The notes beneath the pieces were generated by a model. The model was given only the letters and a program-made list of their open reading frames with translations. It searched no databases and was not told where the DNA came from. Shown in pieces: positions 1-9,422 of a DNA stretch of 64,000 bases. A program made the translations under genes and the position numbers. Each line of letters begins with the position of its first letter. The stretch's first letter is position 1. The stretch is from assembly GCF_002160985.1 (NCBI RefSeq), contig NZ_NFLQ01000008.1, forward strand, positions 88,114 to 152,113, given 5' to 3'. The stretch is from Lachnoclostridium sp. An118 (GTDB lineage: Bacteria; Bacillota; Clostridia; Lachnospirales; Lachnospiraceae).

Positions 1-1718
1 ACATAGGAATGAACAGAAACAGAGGGCTGGGAAGCGTAAGCTGCAGGCTTCTGCCCTGTGAAGGCAGCTCTGCTGCGGGCGCAGGTCCTGTGAACGTAGA
101 GGAAGATGGAGACTACATCCTGAAATACTGCGTCAGAAATACGGCCCCCCTGGCCATGAGCGCGGCAAGTGATCTGAAAACTGAGAAATATATCAGCGGG
201 CGCAGCGTTCTCGGTTTTTTTGCAGGCGCCTACCTGCGCCTGGATGGGAAAAGCGCGGAGGATGAGGAGTTCAGAGATATTTTCCTGAGGAGTAAAGTGA
301 AGTTTGGCGGACTTTATCCTGCCGGAAAGCCGCAGGGAGAGAAAGCGGACATTTATTATCCGGCTCCCTCATACATAAACCAGCTGAAGAAGACAAAAAG
401 ATATGTAAATGTCAGCAAGAAAATCCCCCGCACAGAGGAGGAGGCAGACCGCCTTGGGGTGGAAGCGGCCTGTGCCTCAGGCAATGGAAATCAGCCTAAG
501 AGGCTGAAGGGGAAATTTATCTGCCTTAAGGAAACGGGGCAGGGAGCGGCGAAGATCCTTGTAAAGGAGCCGGACACTGATATCGTGTATCACCATACAA
601 AGAAGTCAAAAAAACAGAGGTCTTCAGACGGCAATCTGCTCTATACAGCCGAGGTGCTCCGGGCAGGCCAGCTATTTGCAGGTGAGATCAGAGGCAGCGG
701 AAGGTATATCAGGCTTCTGGCAGAGCTTCTGGAGGGAAGCACGCTTCGATTTGGCAAGTCAAAAAGCGCCCAGTACGGGACCTGTGTGCTGGCAGACAGG
801 CCTGTGATCCTGAGGGCAAAGGGAGAGAAGAGGACATATAAGGGCGGGAACCGGATCCTGGCGGTGCTGGAGAGCGATGCGATCTTTACCGGCCCATACG
901 GCTATACAGTCAGGTGTGATGAGGTCAGGGAACAGATAAAAGAGAGCCTTGGCGTGAAAGAGAAAGCCTGCACAGAGACAGACGAAGAGATCTATGCGGA
1001 GATCGAGACAGGGCTTCTCTCCGGCTACTATTCCAAATGGAATCTGCAAAGGCCGGCCGTGCCGGTCGTGAAGGCGGGAAGTACCTTTGAGTTTGAGCTG
1101 GAGGAGGAGCTGTCTGTAGAAGAGGACGCCCTGTGGACAGGGGAAAATAACGGAGAGGGCTTCGGAAGGCTGCGTATTGTGGACAACAATGCCGGGGACT
1201 GCCGCGTGGAGCTCTCGGAGGAAGAGGAGAGAACGGCAGCAGAGCCGCCGGAGCGAGCCGCCGAGCTTTTCCGACGGATCATTGTCGAAGAGGCCAGGGA
1301 GCGGCTGCTGCTCCAGGCGTCCCAGAAGAGACTGGAGCTTGCCAACCCGGCGGCTCTTGGGAGGATCATGCTGATGCTCTCGGAGAGTGTCAATGCCTGC
1401 CCGGATGATCCCCGGGGTCAGTATGAGGATTTCTCCCGGCGGATCTCCTCTATCAAATCCACTGATCCGAGAGATAAGGCAGATGGCGCCCTGCGGGAGT
1501 GGATCTGCGGCCCGGAGGGCTACGAAGGCGGCCTGAAATATGCAGAGTATGTGGAGGATTTAAGAGAGCTGTATGACGGCCTCCTCAGGGACGGACATTC
1601 GGAGGATGCGTTTGACAAAGAAATGTACAGGCTGTGGAGCACCTATCTCATGGCAGCATTTGTGCAGGAAAAATACAGTCTGAAGCAGAAGGAGGGCAGC
1701 CATGGGACAGAGAGATGA
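1..1718 (+). CDS. csx10: Csx10-like RAMP protein of a type III-D effector, 5' end outside the window
   Basis: Probable Csm4/Cas5-group subunit of a type III CRISPR effector complex, expected to hold the 5' handle of the crRNA. The frame is open from the window edge. The first visible residues, IGMNRNRGLGSV, are a RAMP glycine-rich loop, so the ATG at 9 is probably internal and an N-terminal RAMP domain lies upstream. A second RAMP fold follows: a Csm4/Csx10-like 'GRSVLGFFAGAYL' turn, 'KVKFGGLYPAG', 'YYPAPSYINQLKK', and then 'LYTAEVLRAGQLFAGEI' and 'LRFGKSKSAQYG', all typical of Csx10. The C-terminal 170 residues are charged and helical. It overlaps the next gene by 17 bp, which suggests one operon. 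The exact family within the RAMPs is inferred from motifs. Confidence 0.8.
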   Translation, partial: IGMNRNRGLGSVSCRLLPCEGSSAAGAGPVNVEEDGDYILKYCVRNTAPLAMSAASDLKTEKYISGRSVLGFFAGAYLRLDGKSAEDEEFRDIFLRSKVKFGGLYPAGKPQGEKADIYYPAPSYINQLKKTKRYVNVSKKIPRTEEEADRLGVEAACASGNGNQPKRLKGKFICLKETGQGAAKILVKEPDTDIVYHHTKKSKKQRSSDGNLLYTAEVLRAGQLFAGEIRGSGRYIRLLAELLEGSTLRFGKSKSAQYGTCVLADRPVILRAKGEKRTYKGGNRILAVLESDAIFTGPYGYTVRCDEVREQIKESLGVKEKACTETDEEIYAEIETGLLSGYYSKWNLQRPAVPVVKAGSTFEFELEEELSVEEDALWTGENNGEGFGRLRIVDNNAGDCRVELSEEEERTAAEPPERAAELFRRIIVEEARERLLLQASQKRLELANPAALGRIMLMLSESVNACPDDPRGQYEDFSRRISSIKSTDPRDKADGALREWICGPEGYEGGLKYAEYVEDLRELYDGLLRDGHSEDAFDKEMYRLWSTYLMAAFVQEKYSLKQKEGSHGTER

Positions 1719-3195
1719 TTGGAACAAGAAAAAGCTGATAAAAAAATATTACAGGATCACCTTTGAGCTGACCTCTCCCCTGACTGTGGGAAACGGGGAA
1801 AGCTATGTGACAGACCGGGATATCGTCAGAGACAGCAGGGGAGTTCCCTATATTCCGGGGAGCTCGCTGGCGGGGATATACAGGAGTCTGTTCTCATCCC
1901 CGACTGACGGACTCTATTTCGGAGCGGAGCTCACATCTGAGAAGATAGAGGAGTCTTCCGCCGGAGGGAAAAACGTGCTGACAGAGAGCAGGATTGTCGT
2001 ATACGATGCTCAGATGGAGATGCCTTCGCAGACAAAATATGGAAAAGAAACAGCAAAGAGAGATATGGTCGCGCTGGATGAATATAAGACGGCCATCCCG
2101 GGGGCAAAGTTTGATTTTGAGGTTCTGGAGCCGGGCGTAAGGTTCGTCACATATATCGAACAGAATATGGACAGCCCGGATCAGCAGTATGTGATCAATG
2201 AGATCGCCCATGCCTGGATGCGGGGACGGATTGCCGTCGGCGCAAAGACAGAGAGAGGCTACGGACACACAAAGGGCATCAGGGCGGAGTCGGCGATGTA
2301 TGAGCTTGACAATGCGGAGCAGCTGGAGGACTGGCTTGCCTTTGACATGTATGCGGATGAATGGGAAGGCGGCTGCACAGCGGTGGATTGCGACGACAGC
2401 TGTCTTGGTGCGGCGGAGCCATCCTCCCCGGAATATGACAGGATAAAAGGCGCCTGCCTTGCCATGAAGATTTTTCTGGCAGAGGAGGAGAAGCGCACAG
2501 TCAGGCTGCGTCTTGCCCAGCGGGGCGGAATTTCGATACGCCAGTATACAACGAATGTGGACGAGGAGGATTACCGGCAGCTCACGACCAGACCGGTCTC
2601 CGGTGAAGAGCGTGAGAATGGAGCAGAGGGGACGCCGGTTGTTCCCGGCACATCCTGGGCGGGAGCCTTCCGCGCCCAGATGGGACGGCTGGATCCCGGG
2701 TTCGGGAAGGGACAGCCGTCTGCGGAGCTGTTCTTTGGCAAGGCCAGGGGACAGCGGCAGGAAAAGAGCGGCAAGAGCCGGATCGGATTTTCAGAGAGCC
2801 GGATCACCGGGGGCAAATGGGTTGCGTATACCCGAAATGCCATTGACCGGTTTACCGGAGGAACCGTAGAGGGAGCGCTTTACTCAGAAAAGACATATTA
2901 CAACGGGGAGACGGAGCTGACCATCACCTGTGATTTCAGTGACAGGGGAGAGGGAAAGGTCGAGGAACAAGACAGAAGACATCTGGCCAGGGTGCTGTCC
3001 GCCGCAGTTCTGGATCTGGACGCCGGCTATATGGCAGTCGGCGGACTGACAGCAGTGGGAAGAGGAATGTTCCGCGTGGAGCAGATCGCTGTGGATGAAA
3101 AGCTGATCTTGGACAGAAAGGCCGGACAGAGCCCGGAGCCAGAGGAAGTCTTCGCCGAGCTTGTGAAGGCGATAGCAGGGGAGGAGGAAAGGTAA
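1702..3195 (+). CDS. Csm3-like protein with two fused RAMP domains
   Basis: Backbone (Cas7-group) subunit of the type III effector, expected to line the crRNA and cut target RNA. There are two RAMP units in 497 residues. The first has 'TSPLTVGNGES', then D38 and D40 ahead of 'GVPYIPGSSLAG' (about 48-58). One of these Asp residues sits where Csm3 keeps its RNA-cleaving aspartate. It also has 'SRIVVYDA' and a late glycine loop 'AVGAKTERGYGHTKG'. The second unit starts near residue 255 and has 'GTPVVPGTSWAGAFR' and 'MAVGGLTAVGRG'. No clear equivalent of the catalytic Asp is visible in it. Fused Cas7 domains are usual in III-D loci. The stop codon touches the ATG of the next gene. Confidence 0.82.
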   Translation: MGQRDDWNKKKLIKKYYRITFELTSPLTVGNGESYVTDRDIVRDSRGVPYIPGSSLAGIYRSLFSSPTDGLYFGAELTSEKIEESSAGGKNVLTESRIVVYDAQMEMPSQTKYGKETAKRDMVALDEYKTAIPGAKFDFEVLEPGVRFVTYIEQNMDSPDQQYVINEIAHAWMRGRIAVGAKTERGYGHTKGIRAESAMYELDNAEQLEDWLAFDMYADEWEGGCTAVDCDDSCLGAAEPSSPEYDRIKGACLAMKIFLAEEEKRTVRLRLAQRGGISIRQYTTNVDEEDYRQLTTRPVSGEERENGAEGTPVVPGTSWAGAFRAQMGRLDPGFGKGQPSAELFFGKARGQRQEKSGKSRIGFSESRITGGKWVAYTRNAIDRFTGGTVEGALYSEKTYYNGETELTITCDFSDRGEGKVEEQDRRHLARVLSAAVLDLDAGYMAVGGLTAVGRGMFRVEQIAVDEKLILDRKAGQSPEPEEVFAELVKAIAGEEER

Positions 3196-3759
3196 ATGAG
3201 CGTGGAGATAAAGAAATACGGCCCGGGCGACGAGGAGATGTTCTGTGCTGATTTCGACAGCAAAGTGCTTGCGGGACAGGACGCCGCGGCCGGTACAAGG
3301 TATATATTTGTCATGACAACCGAGGAAATCGGCTTCTGTGAGGCCCAAAGAGAGTCCTTTGACAGAAAGGAGCTTTTTGACAGTGGACTGGAGATCCGGA
3401 TCTTTGACGAAAAAAGCGAGGCAAAGTGGTTCCGCACAGGCATAGACAGACCGTTCCGCTTCCGCAAGAGGCGGGACGGCGAGGAGACAGAAAAAGACAG
3501 GCTTCATCACTGGGATGAGTCCCAGTATCTGGATATTGACACGCAAAGAACAGAGGATGCGAGGAAAAGCGGAGCGCTTGAGGCTGGCTGTGTCTATGCC
3601 ACAGGCGGAGGCAAATATCCTCTGCCCATAGAAGCGGGGACTGACGCAAAGATACGGATAAGAAATTATCTCGGGGAGGATCCGGACACCGGTGAGCTGT
3701 ACGTGGAGGACTGGCGGCTGGCCGGATTTGGCGAATGGAAGGACGACAGGGAGGTGTAA
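3196..3759 (+). CDS. csx19: Csx19-like (TIGR03984-type) type III-D accessory protein
   Basis: Small acidic protein of 187 residues. Its order of motifs recalls the Csx19 family that accompanies Csx10 in III-D loci: 'LEIRIFDEKSEAKWFR' near residue 65, 'WDESQYLDID' near 107, 'GGGKYPLPI' near 137, and 'IRNYL' then 'GELYVEDWRLAGF' near the end. The biochemical role of the family is not established. The gene starts directly after the stop of the double-RAMP gene and ends 2 bp before the next start, so it is part of the effector operon. The family call rests on remembered motif order and context, not on a profile search. Confidence 0.65.
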   Translation: MSVEIKKYGPGDEEMFCADFDSKVLAGQDAAAGTRYIFVMTTEEIGFCEAQRESFDRKELFDSGLEIRIFDEKSEAKWFRTGIDRPFRFRKRRDGEETEKDRLHHWDESQYLDIDTQRTEDARKSGALEAGCVYATGGGKYPLPIEAGTDAKIRIRNYLGEDPDTGELYVEDWRLAGFGEWKDDREV

Positions 3760-3761
3760 CA

Positions 3762-6092
3762 ATGCAGAGGTTCATAAATCCATATAATTTTATATCACTC
3801 TCAGATAAGCCCCAGCGGCAGCAGGAGGCTGAGGGACAAAAGTACACCGGCTCTGTCACATACAGGCTGCGCACCCGCTCCAGCCTTTTTATACCAAACA
3901 CCAGCAGCAACAAAGCCTTTTCCTACACTCCTGACAAGGAGGATGATCCGAGAAACGAGCACGGGCTGTATGACTTTTTCTCCTATGAGATCCTCGACCC
4001 GGACAAGGTGTATGACGGGCAGTATTTTGAGCCTGTCATTCCGGGAAGCGAGGTCCGGGGGATGCTCCGGAGCATCTACGAGACACTGACCAATTCCTGC
4101 CTGCCTGTGATGGACGGAGAAAAGAGGATCGGGAAAAGGACTGTGGAGCATTTTAAGCCCGCAGTGCTGAAGTGGGAGCACGGCCATATCTATCTGCATG
4201 ATGTGCTGGATAAAAGGGGCAGGCCAAAGGGGGAGGCTCTGTACAGGGACCGGTCGGATTTCTCCGACAAAAAGCATCTTTCCTGTCAGATACGGGACGG
4301 TATGAAGGTGAGCTTCTCGCTGGCTAAAAAGGAAAGTGGCAATGCCTTTGCCAAACCGGATGTGGAGGAGATCTCGGAGACGCCGGGGAAATATCCTCAT
4401 GAAGGGTATATCCTGAAGGGGAACCAGGGGAAAAAGCACAGCCCGGAGATCGTGCCGAACAAGAACAGTAAATGCGGTTCATGCGTGATGCGCCAGAGGG
4501 GAAAATGTCCGGGAAACAGGGACAGCAAAGTGGAGCACTGCTTTCTGGCTGAAAAGCACTGCGCCCATGTGTTCTATATACCACCCGACACAGACAGTTC
4601 TTTCCGCCTGAACACGGCAAGCAGGGAGACGCTGCGCCTCGTGCTGGAGCAGTATATGAAGGAGGATCCGGATTCCTACAGGGAGTATGAGATCTCCTAT
4701 AAGGAGTTTATGGCAGGCAGAGCGGACGGCCTTCCCGTATATTATTCCAGGCTGGATGACACGGACTATGTCATGCTCTCTCCCGCCTGCATTACGAGAG
4801 AGGTCTATAAAAATACAGTAAATACACTGGTAGATGAATACAGAAGGTGCAATTCCAGGGAGAGAAAGCTGTGCCCCGCGTGCCGGCTCTTTGGTATTGT
4901 GAATTCCGATGTCGCGCAAGGCAGCAGGATCCGGTTCTCGGATCTGCACCCGTCTGCGAAAAGAGATTGTCGGGAATACTATGACAAAAAGCTGCTGACG
5001 CTGGATCCGCTGGCGGTTCCCCACCCGGAAAACACAGAGTTCTATCTCAAAAAACCGGAAGCAAAGCCAATTGATCCGGACGGAGAGGTATGGTTCTGGA
5101 CCTATGACTACTACACGGTGAAAAACAGGAACAACCAGGTCATTGTCAAGTCGTACCAGCCTCAGATATCAGGCAGAAAGTTTTACTGGAATAATTTGAC
5201 CCCGGTGAGAGACTGTGGGAAGAAGACGGCTCTTAACAGAACAGTGAGGACAGTCCGCCCGGGAGTGGAATTTACAGGAACCATATATTTTGATGGTATC
5301 AGTAAAAGACAGCTGGATCAGCTGCTCTATATCCTGATGTATACGTCCGATGGAAAACACGGGTACAAGCTGGGAACCGGTAAGCCGCTCGGCCTTGGAA
5401 GCGTGGAGCTGTCTATAGATAATGCACGGGACGTCTCAATCCGCATGTTTGACGAGAAGGGCTATCACTGCACGCACATGGATGATCTGGAAAAGATCCA
5501 TCAAAGTACCTTTGAGGAGCTTGGAATGGATACCAGGACGGAGAAGCCCTTTGAGCTGATCACAAGATACCTCAGGGCCGAGGAGATGGCATGCATCCAC
5601 TATCCGAGAACAGGCGATAAGGAGGACGAAGAGGGCTTCCAATGGTTTATGAAGAATAAGGTGTATCATAAGTATGATAAAAAGACAAGACAAGTTGGCT
5701 TTGTGGACCCAGGAGGAGTTGCGGCGGCCAGAATTCAGATGGAGGTAAAAACCAGCCTGCCCACACTGGATGGAGGCGAGGTGCCCTGGCTTCCGTCTGA
5801 TCCTCAGGCGGTGAGTGAAAAAAAGCCGGATAAAGGCAGAAATGACAACAGGAAGAAGGAAAAGGATCGTACTGCATGGGAGCCAAAGAAAACCTATAGA
5901 GTGCGGATTACCTCTCAGAGCCGACCGGCAAGAAATGAATATTTCTATGAGTATGATATAGAAGTTCTGAGTGAACCGGCTCTAAACAAGAAAAGTAATA
6001 TTATTACTGCAAAGAAGAAAATATTTCTGAAGCCGGGTGATGAGGTGGAAGCAGTGAAGTTTAAAGATGGGATTTTTAACCTGAAGCGATAG
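3762..6092 (+). CDS. Large TIGR03986-type RAMP protein
   Basis: A 776-residue RAMP-superfamily subunit. The start at 3762 is chosen over an in-frame ATG at 3735 because GGGAGGTG sits just before it. The N-terminus 'FINPYNFI' followed by 'TRSSLFIPNTSSN' and 'PVIPGSEVRGMLRSIYE' (about 91-107) matches the TIGR03986 RAMP family found in III-D and related loci. A cysteine cluster (C238, C241, C249, C260, C267) suggests a bound zinc, and 'CPACRLFG' near 374 is a second CxxC. The glycine loop 'KLGTGKPLGLGSVEL' lies near 536. The last 70 residues form a lysine-rich linker and a small beta-rich tail. It probably acts as another Cas7-type subunit of the effector. It is the last gene of the operon before array 1. 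Confidence 0.78.
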   Translation: MQRFINPYNFISLSDKPQRQQEAEGQKYTGSVTYRLRTRSSLFIPNTSSNKAFSYTPDKEDDPRNEHGLYDFFSYEILDPDKVYDGQYFEPVIPGSEVRGMLRSIYETLTNSCLPVMDGEKRIGKRTVEHFKPAVLKWEHGHIYLHDVLDKRGRPKGEALYRDRSDFSDKKHLSCQIRDGMKVSFSLAKKESGNAFAKPDVEEISETPGKYPHEGYILKGNQGKKHSPEIVPNKNSKCGSCVMRQRGKCPGNRDSKVEHCFLAEKHCAHVFYIPPDTDSSFRLNTASRETLRLVLEQYMKEDPDSYREYEISYKEFMAGRADGLPVYYSRLDDTDYVMLSPACITREVYKNTVNTLVDEYRRCNSRERKLCPACRLFGIVNSDVAQGSRIRFSDLHPSAKRDCREYYDKKLLTLDPLAVPHPENTEFYLKKPEAKPIDPDGEVWFWTYDYYTVKNRNNQVIVKSYQPQISGRKFYWNNLTPVRDCGKKTALNRTVRTVRPGVEFTGTIYFDGISKRQLDQLLYILMYTSDGKHGYKLGTGKPLGLGSVELSIDNARDVSIRMFDEKGYHCTHMDDLEKIHQSTFEELGMDTRTEKPFELITRYLRAEEMACIHYPRTGDKEDEEGFQWFMKNKVYHKYDKKTRQVGFVDPGGVAAARIQMEVKTSLPTLDGGEVPWLPSDPQAVSEKKPDKGRNDNRKKEKDRTAWEPKKTYRVRITSQSRPARNEYFYEYDIEVLSEPALNKKSNIITAKKKIFLKPGDEVEAVKFKDGIFNLKR

Positions 6093-6380
6093 TGCAGCTA
6101 TAGATGTATGTGGTTTGGCAGCAGGCCATTTCTGGCCTGCCGGCAAACCATCATACAAGGCATTGAAATGTGCGTAAAGAAACAAAAGGGGAGCTGACTT
6201 TCCGGAAAGCGAAGAGGTATAATACCTGTAAGGAGGCAGCGCAAAAGCAACTGCAAATATGAACAAATTGTAAACATGCCAAAAAATGTTGGAAAAACAG
6301 TTGATATCAGAATATTCTGATAAATACCTGCAAAAATGAGCCCGGGAAGCCAGTGTTTATGCGGGTTTTAGAAGGGTACT
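6093..6380 (+). promoter_or_regulatory. Promoter and leader of CRISPR array 1
   Basis: AT-rich non-coding stretch. TATAAT at 6218-6223 lies 163 bp before the first repeat. A block beginning AATATGAACAAATTG at 6256, exactly 125 bp before the repeat, is repeated almost unchanged ahead of arrays 2 and 3. It ends in 'GCCAGTGTTTATGCGGG' and a short purine-rich run. The shared position and sequence mark it as the array leader, which promotes pre-crRNA synthesis and marks the end where spacers are inserted. Confidence 0.85.
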
Positions 6381-6777
6381 GTAGAAATGAAAGAAGCCCG
6401 TTTAGGGCGTTGACACGTTTTTTCAGGATAACGTTTTTTCATAGTTTTACTCAGTAGAAATGAAAGAAGCCCGTTTAGGGCGTTGACACACAGGAGCAAC
6501 CTCAACGGGTTCCTCTACTGTTTCCGTAGAAATGAAAGAAGCCCGTTTAGGGCGTTGACACACAGGAGCAACCTCAACGGGTTCCTCTACTGTTTCCGTA
6601 GAAATGAAAGAAGCCCGTTTAGGGCGTTGACACCAATCTGTACGCCTCTATCAGTCGCAATACTGCCCCGTAGAAATGAAAGAAGCCCGTTTAGGGCGTT
6701 GACACACCCCTTTATGTAAGGTTCTAGTTGCAGCTAGGACCGTAGAAATGAGAAGAGCCCGTCCAGGGCGTTGTATT
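6381..6777 (+). CRISPR. CRISPR array 1: five full repeats, one degenerate end repeat, five spacers
   Basis: The 36-bp repeats begin at 6381, 6454, 6526, 6598 and 6670. A decayed last copy runs 6742-6777. Each starts GTAGAAATGAAAGAAG and ends GGGCGTTGACAC, with a short GCCC-GTTTA-GGGC hairpin inside. Spacers are 37, 36, 36, 36 and 36 bp. Spacers 2 (6490-6525) and 3 (6562-6597) are identical, so one repeat-spacer unit has been duplicated. The last repeat has changes in its middle and loses the terminal TGACAC, marking the leader-distal end. Transcription is left to right. Confidence 0.97.
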
Positions 6778-6858
6778 GCCAGCTCTTCACAGCATGCAGA
6801 GCGGAGAGGAGGCGCAGGATGAAAGCAATGCATAATCATTATTCTAAGGAGGTAATAT

Positions 6859-8427
6859 ATGAAACAGGAACTGATTACTATGACAGAGAAGTGGAAGGGA
6901 TTAGAGCGAAAGACCGTAAAGCAGAGGGAAAAGGCTGATAATTTTTATGAGACAAAGCTCATGAAGCTTATCGAAGAAGAATTTGTAGCAAACAATAGCG
7001 AAAAGGTCTATGAGAAAGTTGAATATTTGATCATGTCCGTGGGGACGTCATACGAACCGCTTGTGCTGGATATCCAATTATTGCAGCCCAGGCGGATTCT
7101 TTTTCTCTATACAGAGACAACGGAGAGTGTCTTGAACAAGATAGCGAAATACTGCCAGCTGGATCCGGTGCGCTATTCCAAAAGACAGGTCAATGAGACG
7201 GACCCGCTGGATGTCTACAGGGAAATCAAAGCCGCGTATTTAAAGTGGAATCGTCCGGACAAGCTGTACATCGACTTTACAGGCGGCACAAAGGCCATGT
7301 CCGCAGCAGCTGCGATGGCGGGCTCGGTTATCAAGGTTCAGCTTGTTTATATCGGATCTGAGCAGTATCTCACAGATTTCAGGAAGCCGGAGCCGGGCTC
7401 AGAGAGACTGTACTATATTTCCAATCCAATAGAGATATTTGGAGACCTGGAGATAGAGAAGGCGTTAGAGCTGTTCGACAAATATAATTATGCGGGAGCC
7501 AGAGAAAAGCTGAGAGAGCTGAAGGAAACAGTGCCCGCCCCCGATATCAGGCAGCAGCTTTCATTTGTACATGATCTTGCAATGGTTTATGAATATTGGG
7601 ATGCGCTGGAGTTTCCGCAGGCTTACAAGGCGATGTGTTCATTGACAAAGGATTTGGAGCGGGATTCCCGGCTCAACCCTGACTTCCTTATGATGGATTT
7701 CCTGCCGGCGCTGAAGAGACAGGAGGCAGTGCTGAAGCAGCTTGATGAGTTGTCCGGTTTGCTGAAAGAAAAGAAGAATATGGACATTTTAAGGGGAACA
7801 GAATATATTGTCCCGCTTATGTTTACGATGTATGAAAACGCTGAAATCCGGAGAAAGCAGAAGAAGTACGATATGGCTACATTGCTGCTGTACAGGCTTC
7901 TGGAAATGATAGAGCAGAGACGACTGGCTGTCTACAACCTTTATATTTCTCAGATGAATTACAGGGACATTATTTATAATACGGAGCGCTGCCCCGAGAT
8001 GGAGGGAAAAGACGCCGATGAAAGAAAGCGGTTGCTGGAGAAGACGGTGTACGATATCAGGCGGCAGCTTTTCAAGAGAAATGTCAATCGCTATCTTCTG
8101 GATCAGATATCACTTCTGGAGGGCTTTATCCTTCTTCTGGCGCTGAATGACGAGATATCGGAGGCGAGAGCCGGACAGCCAATTGATAAGCTCAGGAGTG
8201 TCCGCTCCATGGTGTATTTGCGGAACAACAGTATTTTCGCACATGGGCTGGGGCCGGTATCGGAAGAGGATTTTCTGAAATTCAGAGGCTTTGTGCTTGA
8301 AATATTCAGGGAGTTCTGCGAGGTTGAGAAGATTGACTTTGACAGCTATTCCCGGGATATGGAGTGGCTGGATCCGCTGCACTCGAAGAATTATGTGCGT
8401 ATGGAGGAGGCGGAGCCATGGCGGTGA
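6859..8427 (+). CDS. CARF-HEPN ribonuclease, Csm6-like (TIGR02710 kind)
   Basis: Stand-alone type III effector: the CARF domain senses cyclic oligoadenylate made by Cas10 and the HEPN domain then cuts RNA without sequence choice. The CARF part holds 'LIMSVGTS' (57-64) and 'YIDFTGGTKAMSAA' (137-150), the ligand-site motifs of this family. The middle is helical. The HEPN active site is R455-N-N-S-I-F-A-H462 in 'YLRNNSIFAHG'. AAGGAGG lies at a good distance before the ATG. Its 3' end overlaps the start of cas1 by 10 bp, so effector and adaptation genes are probably translated together. The known activity of the family is established; the ligand ring size cannot be told from sequence. Confidence 0.85.
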   Translation: MKQELITMTEKWKGLERKTVKQREKADNFYETKLMKLIEEEFVANNSEKVYEKVEYLIMSVGTSYEPLVLDIQLLQPRRILFLYTETTESVLNKIAKYCQLDPVRYSKRQVNETDPLDVYREIKAAYLKWNRPDKLYIDFTGGTKAMSAAAAMAGSVIKVQLVYIGSEQYLTDFRKPEPGSERLYYISNPIEIFGDLEIEKALELFDKYNYAGAREKLRELKETVPAPDIRQQLSFVHDLAMVYEYWDALEFPQAYKAMCSLTKDLERDSRLNPDFLMMDFLPALKRQEAVLKQLDELSGLLKEKKNMDILRGTEYIVPLMFTMYENAEIRRKQKKYDMATLLLYRLLEMIEQRRLAVYNLYISQMNYRDIIYNTERCPEMEGKDADERKRLLEKTVYDIRRQLFKRNVNRYLLDQISLLEGFILLLALNDEISEARAGQPIDKLRSVRSMVYLRNNSIFAHGLGPVSEEDFLKFRGFVLEIFREFCEVEKIDFDSYSRDMEWLDPLHSKNYVRMEEAEPWR

Positions 8428-9422
8428 TCTACATTAAAGAGCAGGGAAGCTTTGTTCAGAAAAAGGGCGGACGGATCGCGGTGAGCAAGAATTCGCAGCC
8501 TCTCATGGAATTTCCGGTTTCAAATATAGAGGGGATTGCTCTCATGGGCAATGTGCAGATTACCGCACAGGCACTTCATTTTCTTCTTCAGCAAGGCATT
8601 GACATCAGCCATTATACGTACGGCGGTCAGTATCTGGGCCAGACCGCGGCAGAATCTTCAAAAAATATATTCTTACGATTTTCCCAATATGAGCTTTACA
8701 ACAATGAGATAAAGAGGCTGGAGTTTGCGAAAGACATTGTGGCGAATAAAATAGAGAACCAGCTTGAAATGCTCCGCAGTCATCGCTGGGAGGGGTATCC
8801 GGAGTGGAAGGAAGATGCTGTCCGGATCCGCAAAATGAAAGAGAAGGTCTGTTCTGCAGAGACGGCAAATGAATTGCTGGGCATAGAGGGAATGTGCAGT
8901 AACATTTATTTTCGCGCATTTGGCCATATGCTCTGCTGTGAATTTGAGTTTCACGGAAGGAATCGGCGCCCGCCCAGGGATCCGGTCAATGTGATCATCA
9001 GTCTGGGATATACGTTCCTCACAAAGGAAATCTGTGCTGCTCTGGAGGCGGAGTCATTTGAACCGTACCTGGGTCTGCTTCACGGCATACGTTATGGTCG
9101 AAAATCGCTTGCTCTGGATATTATTGAGGAATTTCGCCAGCCGGTCATTGACCGTATGACCTTGAAGCTTTTCAATAAGAGGATGCTCTCAAAGTATGAT
9201 TTTGATATGGAGGAGGACAGAGTAATTCTGAACACAGAGGGCTTTCGGAAATTCTGTGCGGAATATGAGAAGTGGATGTCCGGAAAAGCAGGAGGTGAAA
9301 ATGCGTCTGGATTTCGGGGCGCCATACGCAGGCAGGTCGGACTTTTAAAGCAGTGTATTCAGAAAGACGTTCGGTATATCCCGTTCAGACTGGGGGTGCA
9401 TGATGTACGTGGTAAGCTATGA
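8418..9422 (+). CDS. cas1: CRISPR integrase Cas1
   Basis: Metal-dependent integrase that joins new spacers to the leader end of an array, together with Cas2. The start is taken at 8418, where the protein begins MAVIYIKEQGSFVQKKGGR, typical of Cas1. The active-site residues are visible: E157 in 'GIEGMCSNIYF', H222 in 'LLHGIRYGRKS', and D234 in 'LALDIIEEFRQP'. The length of 334 residues is normal. It overlaps the CARF-HEPN gene by 10 bp and cas2 by 23 bp. An RT gene just downstream suggests that spacers may also be taken from RNA, as shown for other RT-linked Cas1 systems. That is inference here, since this Cas1 is not itself fused to an RT. Confidence 0.96.
   Translation: MAVIYIKEQGSFVQKKGGRIAVSKNSQPLMEFPVSNIEGIALMGNVQITAQALHFLLQQGIDISHYTYGGQYLGQTAAESSKNIFLRFSQYELYNNEIKRLEFAKDIVANKIENQLEMLRSHRWEGYPEWKEDAVRIRKMKEKVCSAETANELLGIEGMCSNIYFRAFGHMLCCEFEFHGRNRRPPRDPVNVIISLGYTFLTKEICAALEAESFEPYLGLLHGIRYGRKSLALDIIEEFRQPVIDRMTLKLFNKRMLSKYDFDMEEDRVILNTEGFRKFCAEYEKWMSGKAGGENASGFRGAIRRQVGLLKQCIQKDVRYIPFRLGVHDVRGKL

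Noticed and set aside
6483..6719. A 78-codon plus-strand frame with repeated peptide units
   Set aside because: It is a translation of CRISPR repeats and the duplicated spacer in array 1.
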